Positions 23,495-29,113 of a stretch of 29,113 bases of DNA are shown here, one piece after another (position 1 is the first letter of the stretch; the number at the start of each line of letters is the position of its first letter). The stretch spans positions 1 through 29,113 of the forward strand of contig JAUXWS010000006.1 in the NCBI GenBank assembly GCA_030685015.1, in the 5' to 3' direction. Under the pieces are notes generated by a model. That model was given only the letters and a program-made list of their open reading frames with translations. It was not told the origin of the DNA and did not search any database. The stretch is from a bacterium (GTDB lineage Bacteria > CAIWAD01). A program made the translations under genes and the position numbers.

Positions 23495-25642
23495 ATGCAA
23501 CACATGGACGAATCCGCACTTGCAGGTGGACCAGTCAACCGGTTGAGATACCTGGAGGATCTGGCCGAACCCTACTGCGCCTTTGATTTGGATCATAAGC
23601 TCATCTACCTCAACCCTGCTGCTGAAGTCCTGCTTGGAAGGTCTTCGGCGGCACTTCTCGGACTTAACCAGCAGGACATCTTCGGACCCGAGATCACAGG
23701 CCAGATCAAGCAGCAGGAAGAAGCCCGTGCCCAAGGCCGGGCCACGGTCTATGAGGCGGAGGGGCGGGATGTCGAAGGAAGGGTGGTCACCTATTTGATC
23801 ACGGGCAGCCCCCTCCATGATGAGGCAGGAATCGTGGTGGGCAGTTGTGGCGTCATCCGCGACATCACGGCCAGACACCGTCGCGAGCAGGAGGCGGAAC
23901 ACCGCAGCCAGCTCACGCTGGCCATGGCCCAGTCCATGCGGGCCCTTCTGACCCAGGCGGACTTCAACCAGGCCCTGCGGGACACACTTCAGAACATTGG
24001 ACTGACCCTCAACGCGCGCAGTGGCGCTCTCTTCCACCGGGACGCCGCCGGCGTCTTCCACCCCACCCACGAGTGGCAGGACGAGGCGGACCTGCTGGAG
24101 GCCCGCGTGGTGCGCCACTCCGACATCGACGAGCGTCGATTCCCCTGGTGGTTGGGCCAGCTGCAGAAGCACCGGCTTCTCTACATTCCATCCCCGGAAA
24201 GCCTCCCGCCCGAGGCCGTGCTGGAGCGCCGCGCCATGGCCGTCCTGGACATCTCCAGCCTGCTCGGCATGGCCATTGTCTATGGCGGGCGGCAGCAGGG
24301 CTTTGTCACCTTTGAAAATCCCAAACGCATCGAGCATTACAGTCCGCAGGATCTCTCCCTGTTGATGATGCTGTCCGATGTCTTCGCTTCTTCGCTGAAC
24401 CGGCAGCAAACGGAGCGGGAGCGAAGCCTGCTCATCACGGCCGTGGAGCAGTCGGAGGCATCGGTCGTCATCACCGACGCCACAGGGACGATCCTCTACT
24501 TGAACCCAGCCTTTGAGCGCATCACGGGCTATTCGCGCCGGGAAGCCCTTGGTCGGAATCCGCGGATCCTGAAAAGCGGCAAGCAAGACGACGCCTTTTA
24601 CAAGGCCATGTGGGACAACATCAGCATGGGGCTCACCTGGAACGGCGAACTGGTCAACCGGCGCAAGAACGGCACTCTCTTCCATGAAAGTGTCAGCATC
24701 AGCCCGGTGCAGAACGCATCCGGCGAGACCACCCATTTCGTGGCCGTCAAACGCGATCTGACACATGAGCGGCAACTGGAATCCCAACTGCGACAGGCCA
24801 AGACCCTGGAGGCGGTGGGGCGTCTGGCTGCCGGCGTGGCCCATGAGATCAACACGCCCACCCAGTACATCTGGGACAACATTGCCTTCGTCCGTGACTC
24901 GCTGGACAGCCTGCTGCCGCTGGTGGGCAAGGCGCTTCATGGTGCCTTGCGCTTGTCCGCATGCGAAGAAGGAACACAGCTGGCGGAGGAGATCCTGGCG
25001 GGGACGATCGGGCTGGACCTGGATTTTCTGCTGGACGAGATCCCGCGGGCCCTGGCCCAAAGCCAGGAGGGCGTGCAGCGCGTGACCAGCATCGTGCAGG
25101 CCATGAAGGAATTCTCACACCCGGGCAGCAGCAGCAAGCAAGCGGGAGACATCAACCGCATGCTGAGGTCCACCATGCTGGTGGCGCGCAGCGAATGGAA
25201 ACACGTGGCCACCATTGAACTGGACCTGGCCCAGGACTTGCCTGAAATCGCCTGTCTGGTGGCCGACCTGAATCAGGTCTTTCTCAATCTCATCACCAAT
25301 GCCGCGCAGGCCATCGGTGAAACCGGGGCCGGTCAGGGTGAAGTTCCGAAGGGCAAGATCACCGTGCGCACGCGGCAGCGTGACCAGGAGATCCTCATCG
25401 AAGTGGAGGACACCGGTGGCGGCATCCCGGCGGATGTTCTGCCCAACATCTTCACCCCCTTCTTCACGACGAAGGAGGTCGGCATGGGGACCGGCCAGGG
25501 TCTGGCCGTGGCGCAGAATGTGGTCGTGGACAAGCATCAAGGTCGCATCGAGGTGGAGACCCATGAATCGATCAGCTCAATATTCCGTATCTTCCTTCCC
25601 TTGAGTACCGTCGACGCGCTGCCATCAGGAGATCTTGCATGA
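23495..25642 (+). CDS. PAS-GAF-PAS sensor histidine kinase, cytoplasmic
   Basis: About 715 residues from ATG at 23495 (ATG at 23504 and an upstream TTG at 23423 are alternatives). PAS1 is YLEDLAEPYCAFDLDHKLIY through GSCGVIRDITAR. A GAF-like domain (LTLNARSGALFHRDAAGVFH to QGFVTFENPKRIEHYS) follows, then PAS2 (AVEQSEASVVITDATGTILY through FVAVKRDLTHERQ). The kinase has His450 in GVAHEINTPTQYI, the N-box NQVFLNLITNAAQA and the G-box VEDTGGGIPADVLPNIFTPF with GTGQGLAVAQ. No membrane segment. The TGA overlaps the ATG of the response regulator, so they are a two-component pair. PAS and GAF domains could bind haem, flavin or a small ligand; no binding residues were identified. Confidence 0.9.
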   Translation: MQHMDESALAGGPVNRLRYLEDLAEPYCAFDLDHKLIYLNPAAEVLLGRSSAALLGLNQQDIFGPEITGQIKQQEEARAQGRATVYEAEGRDVEGRVVTYLITGSPLHDEAGIVVGSCGVIRDITARHRREQEAEHRSQLTLAMAQSMRALLTQADFNQALRDTLQNIGLTLNARSGALFHRDAAGVFHPTHEWQDEADLLEARVVRHSDIDERRFPWWLGQLQKHRLLYIPSPESLPPEAVLERRAMAVLDISSLLGMAIVYGGRQQGFVTFENPKRIEHYSPQDLSLLMMLSDVFASSLNRQQTERERSLLITAVEQSEASVVITDATGTILYLNPAFERITGYSRREALGRNPRILKSGKQDDAFYKAMWDNISMGLTWNGELVNRRKNGTLFHESVSISPVQNASGETTHFVAVKRDLTHERQLESQLRQAKTLEAVGRLAAGVAHEINTPTQYIWDNIAFVRDSLDSLLPLVGKALHGALRLSACEEGTQLAEEILAGTIGLDLDFLLDEIPRALAQSQEGVQRVTSIVQAMKEFSHPGSSSKQAGDINRMLRSTMLVARSEWKHVATIELDLAQDLPEIACLVADLNQVFLNLITNAAQAIGETGAGQGEVPKGKITVRTRQRDQEILIEVEDTGGGIPADVLPNIFTPFFTTKEVGMGTGQGLAVAQNVVVDKHQGRIEVETHESISSIFRIFLPLSTVDALPSGDLA

Positions 25643-26829
25643 GTCTGCCGGACAATCCCAAAGTGCTCTTCGTTGATGACGACCCCAACATTCTCGAGAG
25701 TTTTCGTCGCACCTTCCGCAATCACCTGGACTTCGACACGGCCGAAAGCGGCCAAACCGCCCTCATGATGCTGCGCGAGCGCGGTCCTTTTGCCGTGATT
25801 GTCAGCGACCAGCGCATGCCCCAGATGACCGGCATCGCCCTGCTGCGGGAGGTGCACAAGGCCTTCCCCGACATCGTGCGCATCATGCTCACGGGGAACG
25901 CCGATCAGCAAACGGCCATCGACGCGGTCAACGGCGGGCACATCCATCGCTTCCTGACCAAGCCCTGCCCGCCGGCCACCATCCTCAACGCGGTCCAGGA
26001 AGGGCTGCGCATCTGGACCCAGCTGCAAACCGAGCACGAACTGCTTGAGGGAACTCTGTCAGGAAGCATCCGCGTCATGACGGAGGTGCTGGCCACCATC
26101 CATCCCGCCACGGCCGATCAGAATCAGCGCATCCTGCGCATGATGCGCCACGTGGTGAAGTCCCTGCGCTTGAACCACACATGGCAGTATGAGATCGCCG
26201 CCATGCTGTCACAGATCGGCTGCATCGTCCTGGACGCGGATCTGCTGGCCAAGGTGCACGCCGGCTATGACTTGAATGAGGATGAGACCCGGCACGTCCA
26301 CGCCCATCCGGAGATCGGGGCCCGGCTCATCCGCCACCTGCCCCGGTTGGAGGCAGCCGCGGACATGATCGCCCGGCAGCTCACACCACTTGGCGAGCGT
26401 TTGGAGCTGCCGCTGGCCGACCTCACGCCCGCGGAGATCGGCGGCCACATTCTGCAGGCGGCCGTCCTCATCGACTTGTCGATGCGCAGGGGCCGGCCTT
26501 ACAAGGAGGCCGTGGAACACCTGCATGGGAGGGCCAAAGGCATCCGCCGGGATGTCCTGGACGCCCTGCAGAATCTGCGTCTGGAATCCGCCGTCCTCGA
26601 GAAGAAGCCGGTCCGCATGAAGGATCTGCGGGTGGGGCAGTTGCTGGCGGATGACGTCCTGGCCAGCAACGGCATCACCCTGGCTGTGAAAGGGCAGGTG
26701 ATTTCCGATTTGATGTTGGAGCGCATCCGCGCCTTCGACCAGGGGGTGGGACTGCGGGAGCCCTTCCTGATCATGGTGCCAACGGCGGCAGCGCCCTCGG
26801 ATCCTCAGTCGTTCACTGCCAACCAGTAG
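25639..26829 (+). CDS. Response regulator with degenerate HD-GYP output domain
   Basis: 396 residues. The receiver domain has acidic residues Asp13-15 (FVDDDPN), phospho-acceptor Asp57 (VSDQRMP), and Lys108 (FLTKP). The output domain keeps the HD-GYP layout, including HPEIGARLIRHLP, but the metal-binding HD is replaced by SQ (AAMLSQIGCIVLDADLL), and the HHE and GYP motifs are not recognisable. It is therefore probably not an active cyclic-di-GMP phosphodiesterase and may act by protein contact. A C-terminal segment, KDLRVGQLLADDVLASNGIT, is common after such outputs. ATGA overlap with the PAS kinase. Confidence 0.87.
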   Translation: MSLPDNPKVLFVDDDPNILESFRRTFRNHLDFDTAESGQTALMMLRERGPFAVIVSDQRMPQMTGIALLREVHKAFPDIVRIMLTGNADQQTAIDAVNGGHIHRFLTKPCPPATILNAVQEGLRIWTQLQTEHELLEGTLSGSIRVMTEVLATIHPATADQNQRILRMMRHVVKSLRLNHTWQYEIAAMLSQIGCIVLDADLLAKVHAGYDLNEDETRHVHAHPEIGARLIRHLPRLEAAADMIARQLTPLGERLELPLADLTPAEIGGHILQAAVLIDLSMRRGRPYKEAVEHLHGRAKGIRRDVLDALQNLRLESAVLEKKPVRMKDLRVGQLLADDVLASNGITLAVKGQVISDLMLERIRAFDQGVGLREPFLIMVPTAAAPSDPQSFTANQ

Positions 26830-26904
26830 AAGCATCAGGGCAAGACCGCGGTCGCCCTCAGGAAACAGCGGCTTCGCCGCCTGGCGGAGAATCATCGCGC
26901 TCGC

Positions 26905-27144
26905 TTAGAATTGTCTGGCGTGCCACTCCATCTGCGGGAAATCCATTTCCCGCATGAGCTCCTCCTCGGCACCGAAATGGTAGGTCAGGTAATCCGTCAG
27001 CGCCACTTGGCCACGCCCCATGTCCTCCGCCGCTGCTCCGGACTAGTCGAGCCGCATGATGGCTTCCACCAGCTCGAAGAGCAGGTGGTGCTGGCTGTCC
27101 AGGTTCGGATGGCCCGTGGCGTGGGCGTCTCTCCATCCATTACC
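26905..27144 (-). pseudogene. Bacteriohemerythrin remnant with internal amber stop
   Basis: The frame reads GWRDAHATGHPNLDSQHHLL, FELVEAIMRLD, then TAG (27045-27043), then SGAAAEDMGRGQVALTDYLT, YHFGAEEELMREMDFPQMEW, HARQF and TAA. This is the hemerythrin pattern of His/Glu diiron ligands (QHHLLF, YHFGAEEELM, WHARQF). No start codon lies in frame upstream, where TGA codons occur, and the C-terminal ligand segment is missing. The intact protein would bind O2 through a diiron site. It is dead through loss of both ends and one nonsense change. Confidence 0.78.
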
Positions 27145-27179
27145 AGCCGGCCACCAACGTCAGAATCATGCGGCGACGC

Positions 27180-27207
27180 CATAGTTTGGCGTGCCTAACT
27201 TTAACAC
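27180..27207 (+). promoter_or_regulatory. DtxR/MntR-like palindromic operator
   Basis: AGTTTGGC-GT-GCCTAACT at 27183-27200 has 8-bp arms with one mismatch and resembles the GGC..GCC palindromes bound by DtxR-family metal regulators. It lies about 70 bases before the outer-membrane protein gene. A related sequence lies before the heme-oxygenase operon (12842-12869). Confidence 0.5.
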
Positions 27208-27270
27208 CTTCGAGTCAGAGGGCCGGCAAAGGGCTGGCACCTGGTTCCCTGACGCACAAGGAATTTCCCC

Positions 27271-27972
27271 ATGCGCCTGTTGTCCACCACCCTTCCCGCA
27301 GTCCTCATGGCAGCATCCTCCGGCATGGCCGACCAGCGGCCCTGGGTCTGGATATACGGATCCGCCATGATGCACAGGGGTGAGGCCGAACTCGAACACT
27401 ACATGACCGTGCAAAGCCCTGATTGGACCCGCCGCGCGGAGAACCTGAAAACCGTCCACCAGGTGGAGCTTGAGATCGGCATGTCCGAACGCCTGGACGC
27501 GGCCATCTACCAGGTCTTCTCCCGCACGCCCGCTTCACCCCTCGACTGGAACGGTTACAAGGTGCGCCTTCGCTGGCGCCTGACGGAGACGCCCGACGCC
27601 TTCGGGCATCCCATCCTTTACCTGGAGCACAAGAACAACGCCACGCTGTCCAAATCCGTCTGGGAGACAAAGCTTCTCCTGTCCCAGAGCTTTGGTCCTG
27701 TTGACCTGGCCATCAATCCGGTCGCGGAGTTCGACGCGGATGAAACCACTTTTTCCGTCAACGCGGGTGCCAGCCTTCCCGTGTTGTGGCATCTGAAGCT
27801 TGGCGCGGAACTGCGCGCCAGCAAGGACGCCGTCTACCTCGGTCCCACCTTGTCCCATGGGGGCCCGGGCCTGTGGAGTGCGTTGGGAGTCAGTTGGCGC
27901 GTGGGCGAGATCGATCCGGGTGATATCACGCACCAGGTCCGGCTCATCATTGGCGTGCAAGTGAAAGACTAA
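27271..27972 (+). CDS. Outer-membrane beta-barrel-like protein, unknown function
   Basis: 233 residues from ATG at 27271, with AAGGA upstream. A signal peptide (MRLLSTTLPAVLMAASSGMA) precedes a chain of amphipathic strands: RPWVWIYGSAMMHRGEAELE, HQVELEIGMSERLDAAIYQV, YKVRLRWRLTETPD, HPILYLEHKN, VWETKLLLSQSFGPVDLAIN, LWSALGVSWRVG and HQVRLIIGVQVKD. It resembles small outer-membrane porin or surface-antigen-like proteins of FCB bacteria, but no family is recognised. A DtxR-like palindrome upstream suggests control by metal supply. It is monocistronic and stands downstream of a hemerythrin relic. Confidence 0.7.
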   Translation: MRLLSTTLPAVLMAASSGMADQRPWVWIYGSAMMHRGEAELEHYMTVQSPDWTRRAENLKTVHQVELEIGMSERLDAAIYQVFSRTPASPLDWNGYKVRLRWRLTETPDAFGHPILYLEHKNNATLSKSVWETKLLLSQSFGPVDLAINPVAEFDADETTFSVNAGASLPVLWHLKLGAELRASKDAVYLGPTLSHGGPGLWSALGVSWRVGEIDPGDITHQVRLIIGVQVKD

Positions 27973-28115
27973 TCAGGACCCACACACCTTGTGTGGCGGA
28001 TGAATGATTGAAAGTGGACCACACGTTCGGAAAGACATGGATGCGGGATCAGTGGATGCAGCTTGCTGCCGCAATCGGATGCGGCAAGGGGCAGGCTGGG
28101 CGCACAAACCAAATG

Positions 28116-28143
28116 AATCTGGGGGCCGCGTGGCCCCCAGATT
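28116..28143 (-). terminator. Strong hairpin, probable terminator of the ice-binding protein gene
   Basis: AATCTGGGGGCC, a 4-base loop and GGCCCCCAGATT form a perfect 12-bp stem. It lies 21 bases after the stop codon of the minus-strand gene at 28165. On the minus strand the following bases are CATTTGG, a weak T tail; on the plus strand GTTTC follows. Confidence 0.7.
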
Positions 28144-28164
28144 GTTTCACATGGCCACCAGGGC

Positions 28165-28974
28165 CTACTTGAGAAGTGTGAACGATTTGGTGCGCTGGAC
28201 ATCTCCCGCCATCAGGGTATAGGTATAGATGCCACTGGGCAAGTTCGCCGCCTGGAAGTCCACCACGTGATTCCCTCGCGCCACCAGTCCATCGACCAAC
28301 ACGGCCACCTGCTGGCCACGCATGTTGTGCACGACCAACCTGACCTGGTCCGTCTGCTCCAAGGTGAACTCGATGGTCGTGGAAGGATTGAAGGGATTGG
28401 GATAGGCGGGAGCCAGTTCCATGGAGGTCGGGACCTCATGCGCGCCGACCGTCTCCTCGCAAATGGCCATGGTGACGAGATTGCTGTCGAAGGTGACGGC
28501 GCCGTTTCGCGCCAGCACCCTGCCCTCCATGGTCGCCCCGGTTGTCAGCGAGATGGATGTCAGGGCCAGGATGGTTCCCATGAAGTTCGAGTTCGTGCCC
28601 AGTGTCGCGGAACTGCCCACCTGCCAGTACACGTTGCAGGCCTGCGCCCCGTTGATGAACACGACATCACTGCCGGTGGCCGTGATCAGCGTGCTCTCCA
28701 TCTGGAATACGAACACGGCGTTGGCGTCGTTCAACGCATCCAAGGTCAAGGTCCCCGTGATCCCGAACGCGCCTGTGGCCGAGTTGTAGACGCCCGGCAC
28801 CAGGACGGACCCGCCCAGCTCAGGGGGAATGGTCGTGGACGGCCCTCGCCCCGCTGCATCGTCATAGGCTGTCACCAGGTCGACCTTGGCCTGGAGCGCG
28901 ACCGGATCCGCGATGTACTGGGCTCCATTGACCAAGCCAGGCGGGAATCCGGTGACGGCCGTGCCAGGACTTAG
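28165..28974 (-). pseudogene. Ice-binding protein (DUF3494) with sorting domain, 5' end cut by an IS
   Basis: From 28974 the frame reads LSPGTAVTGFPPGLVNGAQY, then VALQAKVDLVTAYDDAAGRG, LGGSVLVPGVYNSATGAFGI, NAVFVFQMESTLITATGSDV, NGAQACNVYWQVGSSATLGT and ILALTSISLTTGATMEGRVL: the DUF3494 beta-solenoid of bacterial ice-binding proteins. The C-terminus (YPNPFNPSTTIEFTLEQTDQ, LPSGIYTYTLMAGDVQRTKS) is an FCB sorting/FlgD-like domain, so the protein was secreted or surface-bound. The start with its signal peptide and first solenoid turns is missing at the IS junction near 28975. The host gene was intact before insertion; internal TTG/GTG starts could still make a cytoplasmic fragment. Confidence 0.88.
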
Positions 28975-29113
28975 AGCCTATCCGTGAATAATATTTACGT
29001 CTCCCGGCACCATGCGGAAAACAATGATGGCTGCGGCAAGCATGACCAGCGCGATGTAGCTGCGGTCGAGTTTTTCATACCGCACCAGAAGCTTTCGAAA
29101 GCGGTTGAACCAC
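28975..29113 (-). mobile_element. IS5-family insertion sequence, one end inside the window
   Basis: The end AGAGCCTATCCGTGAATAAT abuts the ice-binding gene. It contains the transposase C-terminus (listed separately). GAGCCTATCC-type ends are seen in IS5-group elements. The other end and the target duplication lie outside the window. Confidence 0.72.
28978..29113 (-). CDS. IS5-family DDE transposase, C-terminal fragment (5' part beyond window)
   Basis: 45 residues are visible: WFNRFRKLLVRYEKLDRSYI and ALVMLAAAIIVFRMVPGD, then TAG at 28980-28978. The WFNRFR(K/R)L.V.YEK.....A.V.LA...I.FR pattern is the conserved end of IS5/IS427-type transposases, following the catalytic Glu. The TAG is in the same frame as the ice-binding gene that follows it, so readthrough would fuse the two. 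The catalytic DDE residues lie outside the window. Confidence 0.78.
   Translation of the reverse strand, partial: WFNRFRKLLVRYEKLDRSYIALVMLAAAIIVFRMVPGDVNIIHG

Noticed and set aside
23312-25060. 582-codon minus-strand frame opposite the PAS-GAF kinase
   Set aside because: A GC-driven shadow with no domain pattern; the plus strand has PAS, GAF and kinase motifs.

Overview
The window is about 29.1 kb of GC-rich bacterial chromosome and reads like accessory, gene-dense DNA from an uncultured bacterium of the FCB (Fibrobacteres-Chlorobi-Bacteroidetes) group or a neighbouring candidate phylum. The reasons are two extracellular proteins with a C-terminal PNPFNP-type sorting/FlgD-like domain (15660-16562 and 28165-28974), long beta-barrel and beta-propeller envelope proteins, and a lexA gene preceded by a Gram-positive-style GAAC-N4-GTTC SOS box. 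The assignment is inferred from protein style. No rRNA, tRNA or CRISPR array was seen.

Left part (1-9 kb): a REP-associated tyrosine transposase runs off the left edge. It is followed on the minus strand by a DNA-repair pair (dinB, then a coupled Cdd1-like helix-hairpin-helix gene), a decayed VOC/glyoxalase gene, a SnoaL-like protein, a small unknown protein and lexA with its SOS box. Between the small protein and lexA sit two abutting MITE-like elements bounded by CTAG. On the plus strand follow an AAA/DUF4143 ATPase, a heavily deleted rsgA remnant, a zinc-finger/pRiA4b ORF-3-like protein, a small winged-helix protein and a broken serine hydrolase that carries a second copy of one MITE.

Middle part (9-16.6 kb): a TetR regulator and an old-yellow-enzyme ene-reductase share a near-palindromic operator. 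Then come a YciI-like/PspC pair, an F420-reductase-like NAD(P)-binding protein, a heme oxygenase coupled to a 39-residue membrane peptide, D-aminoacyl-tRNA deacylase, an HPF/RaiA-like ribosome factor, an ACT-domain malic enzyme and a secreted sorting-domain protein.

Right part (16.9-29.1 kb): a beta-barrel/CsgG-like protein and a propeller lipoprotein overlap by ATGA. After a second TetR gene and an intergenic region with a third MITE copy comes a four-gene signalling cassette: membrane histidine kinase, small two-cluster ferredoxin with a His in place of one Cys, PAS-GAF-PAS histidine kinase, and a response regulator with a degenerate HD-GYP output. A decayed hemerythrin, an outer-membrane protein with an upstream DtxR-like palindrome, and an ice-binding (DUF3494) protein gene cut by an IS5-family element complete the window.

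The main themes are gene decay (five broken genes), small mobile repeats that have reshaped gene ends, and compact regulatory circuits (LexA autoregulation, TetR/ene-reductase, a possible metal regulator shared by heme oxygenase and an outer-membrane protein).
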